Part shown: one piece after another, positions 9,724-17,167 of the stretch
How positions within the stretch are numbered: position 1 is the first letter of the stretch
Layout: each line of letters starts with the position of its first letter
NCBI GenBank assembly: GCA_964001305.1
Contig: CAXFAI010000044.1
Span: forward strand, 1 to 64,000
DNA: 64,000 nucleotides
Source of the DNA: CAJXMH01 sp964001305
Lineage (GTDB): Bacteria; Bacteroidota; Bacteroidia; Flavobacteriales_E; Vicingaceae
Direction: 5' to 3'
Notes under the pieces: generated by a model
The model's input: only the letters and a program-made list of their open reading frames with translations
Told to the model about the DNA's origin: nothing
Database searches by the model: none
Program-made: the position numbers and the translations under genes

Positions 9724-10503
9724 TTAATTTTTATCCTTCAAAGCATCTACTTCTGCTTTTAGTTGTAATAAAGCCTGTGAAAGTTTTCCCATGTCTTGAT
9801 TTGGTTGGTTCTCTGGCAAATCAAAACTCAAATAGCCTTTAGCTTTCCAAATCTCCAGTAAGTCTTCTCCTTTTACTTCATAGGGTTGGTAAGCTGGATT
9901 GTCGGAGCGTAATTCTACGCACGCTTTTTCTGCTAATTGGTTGTACACTCTTTTATACACTATGCCTTCGCTTTGACTTAGTACAATGCAGGCTTCTCCA
10001 TCTTTTAATTGCGTCCAATCGCTTTGGTATTGCCCCAAAATATAACTTCCTGAAGGAATCGGTTCCATGCTATCTCCCTCAATTTGAAACAAGCGATAAG
10101 TTCCTACACTTAATTCTTGCAAGGGCAGGTCAAAAGCGGGCAGTTGCTCTAAATATTCTGGGTCGGCATAGCCATTTAAATAACCGGCTGCTGCTTTTGC
10201 AGGAATCAAGCTCACCTTCTCTTTTTCTTCAGCATCTACCAAAATGGGTAAAATACGCAGTTTTTGTCCGGTATAATCTGTTTGGTTTGCCGTTTCATTG
10301 CTTAAATCATGATTAACCAATTGATCTAAACTCAAGGCAAAAAAATCGGCAATGCGCTGCAAAGCTTGTAGTTTAGGTTCTGCTCTTCCTTCTTCGTAAG
10401 AGCCAAGCTGAGGTCGGTTTAATCCCATTTTTTGAGCCATTTCACTTTGGGTTAGCCCTTTGTTTTTACGCAAGACTTTTAGGTTTTCACTGAATTGACT
10501 CAT
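9724..10503 (-). CDS. XRE-family repressor with S24 (LexA/CI-like) peptidase domain
   Basis: This 259-residue protein has an N-terminal Cro/CI helix-turn-helix (7-62, including GLTQSEMAQKMGLNRPQLGSY) and a C-terminal S24 domain. In the latter, the GDSMEP motif supplies Ser145 and GIVYKRV supplies Lys184; a potential Ala-Gly cleavage pair lies at 106-107 (KAAAGYLNGY). The C-terminus ends in a short coiled coil. Such proteins repress genes and may self-cleave on damage. It is divergent from a DUF1883-like gene, and the shared 79-bp region has symmetric repeats, suggesting autoregulation. There are no phage genes nearby. Confidence 0.9.
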   Translation of the reverse strand: MSQFSENLKVLRKNKGLTQSEMAQKMGLNRPQLGSYEEGRAEPKLQALQRIADFFALSLDQLVNHDLSNETANQTDYTGQKLRILPILVDAEEKEKVSLIPAKAAAGYLNGYADPEYLEQLPAFDLPLQELSVGTYRLFQIEGDSMEPIPSGSYILGQYQSDWTQLKDGEACIVLSQSEGIVYKRVYNQLAEKACVELRSDNPAYQPYEVKGEDLLEIWKAKGYLSFDLPENQPNQDMGKLSQALLQLKAEVDALKDKN

Positions 10504-10582
10504 TTGCTAAAAAAATTAGTAAAACTAAAATAAATAGTATATTTGGAGGGTAAAATTACTAAATCCTAAAAATATTAGCAAA
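10504..10582. promoter_or_regulatory. Divergent promoter/operator region with inverted repeats
   Basis: A 13-base palindrome TTAGTAAAACTAA lies at 10516-10528. A GCTAA...TTAGTAA arrangement beside the repressor start is mirrored by TTACTAA...TTAGC beside the other gene. A TATATTTG element (10538-10545) matches the -7 consensus for the rightward gene, so the palindrome would overlap its -33 area. The operator function is inferred. Confidence 0.55.
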
Positions 10583-10849
10583 ATGAACGGAATTCACCAT
10601 AAAATCAGAGGCAGTTATCCGGGATTTATTGGCATAGAACTGCCCAATGAGTACCAAGTTATTTTACTCGATGAAGATAATTTTAATGCCTACAGACAAA
10701 ATCAAAAATACAATGGGATTCAGCTTGAGGTTCGCGATCAATATTGCCATTTTGAGAAACCAATTGATGGTTCGTGGCATGTGGTTATAGAAGGAAAAAG
10801 TTGTGAATTAGTACCTCATAAAGTGCATATTATTTACAAAGCGGCTTAA
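10583..10849 (+). CDS. DUF1883-like small protein
   Basis: This 88-residue soluble protein has no signal or membrane segment. The segments EDNFNAYRQNQKYNG and DGSWHVVIEG resemble the NFxxYRxGxxY and GxWHVVIDLGG patterns of the DUF1883 family, a small beta-rich domain of unknown role. It is transcribed divergently from the XRE/S24 repressor across a symmetric operator-like region, which suggests control by that repressor. It is convergent with the Kelch gene, with 2 bases between stop codons. Confidence 0.65.
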   Translation: MNGIHHKIRGSYPGFIGIELPNEYQVILLDEDNFNAYRQNQKYNGIQLEVRDQYCHFEKPIDGSWHVVIEGKSCELVPHKVHIIYKAA

Positions 10850-10851
10850 CC

Positions 10852-12066
10852 TTATTTTTTTATAAAGGTGCCATTAAAAACTAGGCCACCATTAGTCATT
10901 AGTTTACAAAAGTAAATAGCAGGCTTTAAGTTGTTTACTTCTATGTACTCAAACTCTTGTTGATCTAATTTAATTTCTTTTTCAATAACTAATGTACCTT
11001 TTGAATTATAAATGAATAGAATTCCTACTTCAACTAATTCACTTGTTCTTATGTAAATGCAATTTTCAGTTGGATTTGGATATAGAATTAAGCTTTTCTG
11101 AGTTGTTGTTTTTTGATTCTCTATTCCAACACTTAGAGGACTAGAATACTCCCATAAGTTATCAGAGTAATTATTGGAAGTAGATGATCCGCAAACAACA
11201 TATCCTTTGTTATTGATTGTAAAACCTTCAGATCTCGTTCTTCTGCCTGCTGCAAACCCCGGAACACTTGACCAAGCATTTAAATCGGGGTCATAGGCAT
11301 AGTAATCATTTAATGAACTGGATATTCCTCCACCATACCGATGACCACCTCCTACAACAAACTCTCCATTTATTTCAAATACAGAAGCTTGAAGTCTTCC
11401 ACTTCCAGGAAAGTTTGCAATTCTGCTCCAAACATTGGTAGAAGGGTTGTATGACCAAAATATTTTTGAATCTGTATTAAAATTATGACCCATTCCTATA
11501 AAAAGGAGACTGTCATTTGAAAATGCAGTAGCTCCAACTTGAGGCGTAAAAGGCATATTTGTTTTTAAGCTCCATGTCCCAGAAATGAGGTCTAGCTCCC
11601 AAATCTGATTACTTATTGCAGTTGAGTAACCAACAACTCCTCCACTAACGTAAGCTTTATTTCCAACAACTGCGGCAATTCCATTTCTACCGCCTTGTCC
11701 AGGGAAACTTTGAATGGCTCTCCATGTATTTGAAGATGAATTATACGCATAAAAGTCCTTAAATGTAGAACTGCCATTCCAACCTAAGCCAACGTAAGCT
11801 TCATTTTGAAACGTAAATGATACTGCAGTTTCTCTTGCTCGTCCTGGGAATGGAGCTTTTGTTGTCCAAAGGTTTTGATTTGGGTCGTATTGTTGGAGGT
11901 CGTTTGTTACACCTTGAGGGCTTGAGCCGGTAGCTAAATAACCAAAATTTCCAATGCTAAAAGCAGTTGCATTATTTTTCAATGAGCAATTAGCCTTCTG
12001 TGTCCAAGTTTGAGAAAAGGCACTTAAGCAAACTGTGAACAAAAATGTAAGTAGTGTAGTTTTCAT
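10852..12066 (-). CDS. Secreted Kelch-repeat protein with T9SS type A sorting domain
   Basis: This 404-residue protein starts with a signal peptide (MKTTLLTFLFTVCLSAFSQ). Five to six Kelch-like repeats follow (such as YDPNQNLWTTKAPFPG and AYNSSSNTWRAIQSFPG), forming a likely beta-propeller to about residue 310. A C-terminal sorting domain carries LYPNPTENCIYI and ends KGTLVI...GTFIKK. It should cross the outer membrane through type IX secretion and be anchored or released. A similar protein is encoded at 35475-36668. Confidence 0.88.
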   Translation of the reverse strand: MKTTLLTFLFTVCLSAFSQTWTQKANCSLKNNATAFSIGNFGYLATGSSPQGVTNDLQQYDPNQNLWTTKAPFPGRARETAVSFTFQNEAYVGLGWNGSSTFKDFYAYNSSSNTWRAIQSFPGQGGRNGIAAVVGNKAYVSGGVVGYSTAISNQIWELDLISGTWSLKTNMPFTPQVGATAFSNDSLLFIGMGHNFNTDSKIFWSYNPSTNVWSRIANFPGSGRLQASVFEINGEFVVGGGHRYGGGISSSLNDYYAYDPDLNAWSSVPGFAAGRRTRSEGFTINNKGYVVCGSSTSNNYSDNLWEYSSPLSVGIENQKTTTQKSLILYPNPTENCIYIRTSELVEVGILFIYNSKGTLVIEKEIKLDQQEFEYIEVNNLKPAIYFCKLMTNGGLVFNGTFIKK

Positions 12067-12085
12067 AACGAATTGTTTTCTAGGC

Positions 12086-12093
12086 CAAATTTA
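12086..12093 (-). promoter_or_regulatory. -7 element TAAATTTG before the Kelch gene
   Basis: Exact match to TAnnTTTG on the minus strand, 19 bases upstream of the start codon at 12066. No convincing -33 box. Confidence 0.4.
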
Positions 12094-12100
12094 AATTTAA

Positions 12101-12244
12101 ATGTCAAAAAAACAGCACCTTCCTGAAAAAACCTGCCCCGTTTGTGGTTTGCCTTTTCAATGGCGAAAAAAGTGGGAGAAAAACTGGCAAGAGGTTAAAT
12201 ATTGCAGTGAGCGCTGTCGAAGATCTAAAAACAAAGTTCAATGA
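12101..12244 (+). CDS. DUF2256 zinc-finger-like small protein
   Basis: This 47-residue ORF reads MSKKQHLPEKTCPVCGLPFQ and continues with WRKKWEKNW, then YCSERCR. The CxxC pair (C12, C15) and a second pair CSERC suggest a zinc-binding knuckle. The pattern matches DUF2256, a very small family commonly found next to cryptochrome/photolyase genes. Its stop codon overlaps the start of the DASH cryptochrome gene in ATGA, so translation is coupled. Function is unknown; a role with the photolyase is inferred from context. Confidence 0.85.
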   Translation: MSKKQHLPEKTCPVCGLPFQWRKKWEKNWQEVKYCSERCRRSKNKVQ

Positions 12245-13650
12245 GCACTGCATTAGTTTGGTTTAGAAATGATTTGCGCATACACGATCATGAGCCTTTA
12301 CATAAAGCCTTAAAAAATCACGATTGTATTCTTCCATTTTATTGTTTTGAAGATAAATACTTTGGAAAAACCGCTTTTGGTTTTGAAAAAACAGGAGCTC
12401 ATCGGGCTCAGTTTTTACTTGAAAGCGTTACAGACTTAAGACAAAACTTGCAAAAGTTGGGGAGCAACTTAATCCTAAGAAAAGGGTTGCTTTCAGAAGC
12501 GTTCGAAGAAATTGCCTCGCAAATCAAAATCGATGCTGTTTATGCCTACAAAGACATTCACCAAGAAGAAATAGATAGCCAAAAGGAGCTAGAATACATT
12601 TTTCCAGAAAAAGTAAACTACAGCTTTGGGAGCACGCTCTTTCATGTAAATGATTTGCCGCATTCGTATACAAATACTGCAAAAGTTTTTACAGAATTTA
12701 GAAAAGGAGTAGAGAAAAAGTCAAAGGTTCGGACTTTAATTCCTAGGGTTGAAAAGCTTCCAGCTTTGCCTGAGACTATAGAAGTTGGAGAAATTCCCAA
12801 ATTGTCAGATTGGGGTTTAAAGCAACAGAAAACAGATGAAAGAGCAGCTTTACAAGCCAAAGGTGGCGAAAGTGAAGCTTTAAAGCGTTTGCAACACTAT
12901 TTGTGGGAAACAGAAGAATTGAGTTTGTACAAACAAAAGCGCAACGGTTTGTTGAGTGCCGATTATTCTTCGAAGTTTTCTTTGTGGCTGTGGAATGGCT
13001 GCATTTCACCCCGTAAGATTTATTGGGAAGTAAAACAATACGAAAAGGAAATCAAGAAAAACCAATCGACCTATTGGTTGATTTTTGAGTTGATTTGGAG
13101 AGACTATTTTAAGTTTATCAGCCTGAAACACGGCAACGACATTTTTAAGCAAAACGGAATTAAGCAAGAGAACTATTCATGGAAACAAGATGATGAGAAT
13201 TTTGAAAAATGGGCCAAGGGTGAAACTGGCATTCCGTTTATTGATGCTAATATGCGAGAGTTGAATCAAACTGGCTTTATGAGCAACCGAGGTCGGCAAA
13301 ATGTAGCTTCTTTTTTGGTGAAAGAATTGGGATTAGATTGGCGAATGGGAGCTGAGTATTTTGAGTCTATGCTCATTGATTACGACGTGGCCAGTAACTA
13401 TGGCAATTGGATGTACATTGCCGGTGTGGGCAACGATCCTCGCGATCGCTATTTCAATATTATTTCTCAAGCCAAGCGCTACGATGCTAATGGCAAGTAC
13501 GTAAAACATTGGCTACCCGAACTGAAGGACTTAGATGAAAGAATCGTCCATCATCCTTGGACAGCTATGGAAAACCTATTTGGTGGAGCAGAACAATTTA
13601 GCTATCCAATACCGATGGTAGAGCCGGAGTATTGGAAGAAGTATTATTAA
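12241..13650 (+). CDS. DASH-family cryptochrome/photolyase
   Basis: This 469-residue flavoprotein has an N-terminal photolyase domain (LVWFRNDLRIHDHEPL) and a C-terminal FAD-binding domain. The latter includes SKFSLWLWNGCISPR, the helix NRGRQNVASFLVKEL and the DYDVASNYGNWMYIAGVGNDPR motif, with the lengths and spacing of cryptochrome DASH. Such enzymes repair cyclobutane pyrimidine dimers, mainly in single-stranded or looped DNA, using light. It overlaps the upstream DUF2256 gene by 4 bases, forming a two-gene operon. The start ATG is fixed by that overlap and by the conserved N-terminus. Confidence 0.93.
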   Translation: MSTALVWFRNDLRIHDHEPLHKALKNHDCILPFYCFEDKYFGKTAFGFEKTGAHRAQFLLESVTDLRQNLQKLGSNLILRKGLLSEAFEEIASQIKIDAVYAYKDIHQEEIDSQKELEYIFPEKVNYSFGSTLFHVNDLPHSYTNTAKVFTEFRKGVEKKSKVRTLIPRVEKLPALPETIEVGEIPKLSDWGLKQQKTDERAALQAKGGESEALKRLQHYLWETEELSLYKQKRNGLLSADYSSKFSLWLWNGCISPRKIYWEVKQYEKEIKKNQSTYWLIFELIWRDYFKFISLKHGNDIFKQNGIKQENYSWKQDDENFEKWAKGETGIPFIDANMRELNQTGFMSNRGRQNVASFLVKELGLDWRMGAEYFESMLIDYDVASNYGNWMYIAGVGNDPRDRYFNIISQAKRYDANGKYVKHWLPELKDLDERIVHHPWTAMENLFGGAEQFSYPIPMVEPEYWKKYY

Positions 13651-13945
13651 TTACCAATTACTAATCTGATAATCGGAAAGTGCCTCTTTATTGAGATATT
13701 CCAATATTCCTTATTAAGGTACCTAGTGAAAAAACTAAACTATCTAAGTAATTCCACAAAATGCACTAAGAAGACACGGAGTTTCCCAGAGCATTATTAC
13801 ATCTGATATAGATATGCTTTGTTGCTCTTTGTGACACCTCTGCGCTCCTTTGTGAAACAATAAATCAAGTTTTCATTATTATCAAATAGCCAAGCAATCG
13901 CGAAGAGGTATAGTTTTGCTTTTTCCATATTGTATAAAGTTTTGA
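13651..13945. other. Intergenic region holding repeat copy A
   Basis: No intact gene is seen. The main content is palindromic element copy A (13754-13860). Next to it is a short minus-strand reading frame (13797-13928) that begins like the neighbouring lipoprotein gene (MEKAKLYLFAIAWLF) but then runs into the element, so it looks like a truncated paralogue start. Confidence 0.5.
13754..13860 (-). repeat. CACAGAG-type palindromic element, copy A
   Basis: Read on the minus strand it starts TTGTTTCACAAAGG and ends with a CTTAGTGCATTTTGTGG half. The ends are imperfect inverted repeats. It is about 107 bp, nearly identical to copy B 954 bases downstream, and clearly related to the three copies around the GxxExxY gene. 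Confidence 0.8.
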
Positions 13946-14664
13946 TTAGTTGATTTGATAATTGACGAGCTCCCAAGAAGTGCTGTCATCATCATTAAAG
14001 TATTTAATTAAGCCTATGTTTTTTGACATCCATATATCGTATTCAAACTCATTTAAACTATGTATTCCATACTTTAGATGAACTACATTATTAAATAGAT
14101 TGCCATTTAAGGTGACCCCATTTGTATCAACTAACTTGCTGTAAAATGAAGGATGAGATTTAGATGCGATTGAAGCAGAGTCTAAAGGAACAGAAAAAAA
14201 TAAGGAAGATACTTAAACAAAGGCCCTGCCGAATTCATGCTAATGCGGTCGGTATATCCTTCTTGATTGCCCATGCCAACTGAAAGTTTAGGACTGACAA
14301 AGCCAGGCGGAGCCTTATAGTATGAGTGCTCAATTCCAATGGCTGCTGCTTCCCAAGCATAAGGAAAGTATTCGTTGTATTCTATTACATTATAAATAGT
14401 TGCAACAACAGCCGTATCATAAATTAGAGCATTCGTATCAATGCGTTTATACACCCACCAAGAGCCTTGCGGGAAGAAGTAATAGCTTTTTAATTCTTGA
14501 TCTACATATAAGGTATCGGTGGGTTCCGGTAAGGGTTGATTTGTTCCGATATCGGTTCCGGGAATTACTAAAGTGCCATCGTCTCTTCAAGCTGTTAGGC
14601 AAATTGTGCCAACAAAAAATACCAGAAGAGCATTAAATGAAAGTCGTTGAAGTGATTTTTCCAT
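13946..14664 (-). pseudogene. Decayed lipoprotein gene (stop at lipobox Cys and one frameshift)
   Basis: Reading from the ATG at 14664 gives MEKSLQRLSFNALLVFFVGT then ICLTA, followed by TGA (14587-14589) exactly where the lipobox cysteine should be. The frame continues through DDGTLVIPGTDIGTNQP and FFPQGSWWVYKR to 14184. A one-base loss in a run of seven A (14194-14200, plus strand) shifts the frame; restoring it gives a continuous reading to a TAA at 13946 (ending DDDSTSWELVNYQIN). The product would be a secreted lipoprotein of about 240 residues of unknown function. Two such lesions argue for a pseudogene; sequencing error in the homopolymer is the alternative for one of them. Confidence 0.7.
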
Positions 14665-14936
14665 TTGATAAAGTTAACAACTATTTAAAAAGAGTCTGGC
14701 AGTTATACCACAAAATGCACTAAGAAGACACGGAGTTTCCCATAGGATTACTACATCTGATATAGATATGCTTTGTGGCTCTTTGTGACACCTCTGCGCT
14801 CCTTTGTGAAACAATAAATCAAGTTTTCTTTATTATCTAATAGCCAAGCAATCGTGAAGAGGTGTCGTTTTTTTCCATTTTATATAGTTAGCTTTTCAGT
14901 TTTTACTTTTTGAATTTTTGTCTACTTCAAAAAACA
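14665..14936. other. Intergenic region holding repeat copy B
   Basis: No intact gene is seen. It contains palindromic element copy B and, just beyond it on the minus strand, another truncated start (ATGGAAAAA...) resembling that of the decayed lipoprotein gene. Confidence 0.5.
14708..14814 (-). repeat. CACAGAG-type palindromic element, copy B
   Basis: Matches copy A at an offset of 954 bases with only a few differences. The similarity between the two loci continues about 50 bases past the element to about 14864 (13910 in copy A), showing that a larger unit was duplicated. Confidence 0.8.
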
Positions 14937-15599
14937 TTACATCGGAATCACCTGACCTTCCACTACCACAAACACTTGGTCGTTTTCTTTTATTGGTATT
15001 TGGGCCAATCCGGTAAAACTTCCAAAGGCAGGTAAAATGCCTTGAGTTTCGCCAAAGTAATAGCAAGCTGCACGCAGTCGTTGCTTCCCTTTTCCGTTTA
15101 GCTTTACCCCAGGGTGAAGGTGTCCGCAGAGGTTATACAGCTCAGAATTCTCCAAAGGTTCGTGAGTTAAAATAAATGGGCCCTCCACCTTGCTTTCTTG
15201 AAAAACGCTAAAGCCGAGGGCTTCATAAGCTGAGGTTTCTAAAATGTCATGATTCCCAACCACAAGCTCAAATTGTATTTGAGGGTAACTTTCAATAAGT
15301 TCTCCAAAAACCGTCCATTCTTTGTTGTGGGTACTGTGAAAAAGATCGCCTAAAAAACAGACGCGTTTGGGTTGGTGTAGTCTAAATAACTGATGTAATT
15401 TTTTCCAATTTTGATTGGCAGCTTGGGGTGGAACGGCCATTCCGTTTTTACGAAAATGGGTGGCTTTTCCAAGGTGTAAATCAGCAATTAGCAGTAAGTT
15501 TTTGGCTGGCCAATACAGGGCTTTTTCTGGTAGCAAATAAATGGTCTCACCTTTTAAGTGGATGGATTCATAGGGTTGAATGGTGTTATTTACTTCCAT
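14937..15599 (-). CDS. pdeM: Ligase-associated DNA damage response endonuclease PdeM
   Basis: This 220-residue protein is a binuclear metallophosphoesterase. The metal-site motifs are D40-x-H42 (IADLHLGK), G84-D85 (FLGDLFHS), G115-NHD (VVGNHD), H146 (LTHEPLE) and H160-x-H162 (CGHLHPG). The length and the KATHFRKNGMAVP segment after the first motif fit the PdeM family, a manganese-dependent nuclease that belongs to a repair set with an Lhr-like helicase, an ATP-dependent ligase and an MBL-fold exonuclease. All three partners are in this window. It is divergent from the DUF3667 gene, 44 bases away. Confidence 0.9.
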   Translation of the reverse strand: MEVNNTIQPYESIHLKGETIYLLPEKALYWPAKNLLLIADLHLGKATHFRKNGMAVPPQAANQNWKKLHQLFRLHQPKRVCFLGDLFHSTHNKEWTVFGELIESYPQIQFELVVGNHDILETSAYEALGFSVFQESKVEGPFILTHEPLENSELYNLCGHLHPGVKLNGKGKQRLRAACYYFGETQGILPAFGSFTGLAQIPIKENDQVFVVVEGQVIPM

Positions 15600-15643
15600 T
15601 TTACAAAGTTCGTAAACTCATAGAATCAACTATCTTAGCAGAA

Positions 15644-16495
15644 GTGAAAAAGGAAGAAGAAATAAAATGTAAAAACTGTGGTATTCCTCTACAAGGTAAG
15701 TTTTGTCATAGTTGCGGGCAAAAGCTGGTAGAGGAAAAGGATAAAAAGCTGAGTACATTTTTTGAGCAGCTTTTTGCTTCTTTGTTTTTTGCAGATGGCA
15801 AATTCTTGAACACCTTTAAAACCATGTATCGCAAGCCTGGCGAAATGAGCAGGAGTCATATTTTGGGAATTCGAAAGCGCTACTTCAATCCTTTGCAACT
15901 CTTTTTCTTTGTCAACCTGATTTACTTTCTATTCCCGGTCATCAATACCTTCAACACCAATTTAGATTCTCACTTAACCTATCAAGTATACAGTGAGTCG
16001 GTAAAGCATGTAGTTGAGAACCATCTCGCAAATACAGACATAACCTATCAAGACTTTCGTGAAGATTTTGAACAAACGGCAGCTCAGTATGCCAAGCTAC
16101 TACTAATTTTAATGGTCTTTTTTCATGCCTTGACCATGAAGGTGCTCTTTCTCAACCGCAAGGAACTTTATTTTACAGACTTTTTAGCCACTTCCGCTTA
16201 TTTTGCTGCCTTTTACATATTGAATTTTTTAATCCTTTTCCCAGGGGTAATTATTCAATTCAACAAATTCTTTTCAGATGGTATAAGCAGTTTTATCAAC
16301 ATCAATGAAAACCTAGTCTCCATTTTTGTGATACTTATTTTGATTCTCTACTTAATTGTTTTTTTAAAGCGAGCCTTTCAGTTAAAGAATTTAGAGGCAG
16401 TAACAAAAAGTCCTTTACTTGCCATTTCTCTTGTACCAGCCTTTATACTGTATCGCTATATTTTGTTTTGGGTGACTTTTTGGTCGGTTGCTTAA
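15644..16495 (+). CDS. DUF3667 membrane protein with N-terminal zinc ribbon
   Basis: This 283-residue protein probably starts at GTG 15644 (VKKEEEIKCKNCGIPL), because the longer in-frame reading runs antisense through PdeM. A zinc-ribbon (C9, C12, C21, C24: CKNCG...CHSCG) is followed by the family segment FNPLQLFFFVNLIYFLF and about four to five membrane helices. The family is common in Bacteroidota and has no known function. The stop overlaps the end of the convergent T9SS gene by 4 bases. Confidence 0.8.
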   Translation: MKKEEEIKCKNCGIPLQGKFCHSCGQKLVEEKDKKLSTFFEQLFASLFFADGKFLNTFKTMYRKPGEMSRSHILGIRKRYFNPLQLFFFVNLIYFLFPVINTFNTNLDSHLTYQVYSESVKHVVENHLANTDITYQDFREDFEQTAAQYAKLLLILMVFFHALTMKVLFLNRKELYFTDFLATSAYFAAFYILNFLILFPGVIIQFNKFFSDGISSFININENLVSIFVILILILYLIVFLKRAFQLKNLEAVTKSPLLAISLVPAFILYRYILFWVTFWSVA

Positions 16496-17133
16496 TGCTT
16501 GATAAACTTCAGAATACGGCTAGAAGATTCATTACTTAATTCAATAAAATAGACTCCAGCACTTTGTTGAGAAACATCAATGGAGTGATTTAATGTTGAA
16601 TTAATCGTGCCGCTTTGAATCACTTTTCCACGAATGTCTTTAATAAAATATGAAAGATCTTGTTCATCATTACCTGCTAGTTGGATTTTTAATTTATTTG
16701 CTACTGGATTGGGGTATAATTTCAATTGGCTTAATGCATTTTCTTCAATTCCAGTTGCCATGCAGCCTGCTACGGTTAAGGTTCCTGATACCGAATTGGT
16801 CGCAACATTATCTAACAGTGCTGTACTAGTTAAGGTGTAAGTGCCCGGTGCTATGTTTTGCATACTAATTTGAAACAAAGGCTGACTGATGGCTCCGGCA
16901 CAAATAAATGAGCTGGTGTAGTTTACCTCTATATCAATCACATTTCCATTCACTTGATAAGTTGCAGGGCCTTGTGTGAAGTTAATACAGCCTAAATAAG
17001 TCAAAACATCCACATCTATAGTTGAACAAGAGTCGGGACTAGTAGTGGTAACTGTTTGTGATTGAACCCTAAAGTTTTGAGCGCTTAAAATGCTAGTGCT
17101 AATAAAGAATAAAAGTAGTAGTATGTGTCTCAT
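16492..17133 (-). CDS. Small secreted protein with T9SS type A sorting domain
   Basis: This 213-residue protein has a signal peptide (MRHILLLLFFISTSILSAQ), a central beta-rich domain of about 105 residues with three or four cysteines, and a C-terminal sorting domain with LKLYPNPVANKLKIQL and a basic end (ILKFIKH). The central part is not recognised; its Cys spacing suggests a small disulfide-bonded Ig-like domain. It would be exported by type IX secretion. Confidence 0.8.
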   Translation of the reverse strand: MRHILLLLFFISTSILSAQNFRVQSQTVTTTSPDSCSTIDVDVLTYLGCINFTQGPATYQVNGNVIDIEVNYTSSFICAGAISQPLFQISMQNIAPGTYTLTSTALLDNVATNSVSGTLTVAGCMATGIEENALSQLKLYPNPVANKLKIQLAGNDEQDLSYFIKDIRGKVIQSGTINSTLNHSIDVSQQSAGVYFIELSNESSSRILKFIKH

Positions 17134-17167
17134 GGCTAATGGTTTAATTATTAGTCAATGATACAAA

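Noticed and set aside
9724..10849. XRE/S24 repressor as a prophage marker
   Set aside because: No integrase, structural, lysis or replication genes are nearby; the neighbours are ordinary chromosomal genes.
13797..13928. 43-codon minus-strand ORF starting MEKAKLYLFAIAWLF
   Set aside because: Only its start resembles the lipoprotein gene; the rest is the palindromic element, so it is a truncated remnant and not a gene.
14587..14589. In-frame TGA as a selenocysteine codon
   Set aside because: It sits at the lipobox cysteine, no SECIS-like hairpin is obvious, and a second lesion (frameshift) is present in the same gene, so a nonsense mutation is simpler.
14400..14636. 78-residue plus-strand ORF opposite the lipoprotein pseudogene
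   Set aside because: It is the antisense shadow of the pseudogene, whose minus-strand reading gives a coherent lipoprotein.
15428..15643. Long N-terminal extension of the DUF3667 protein
   Set aside because: The extension is read antisense through pdeM; the zinc-ribbon begins right after the GTG at 15644.
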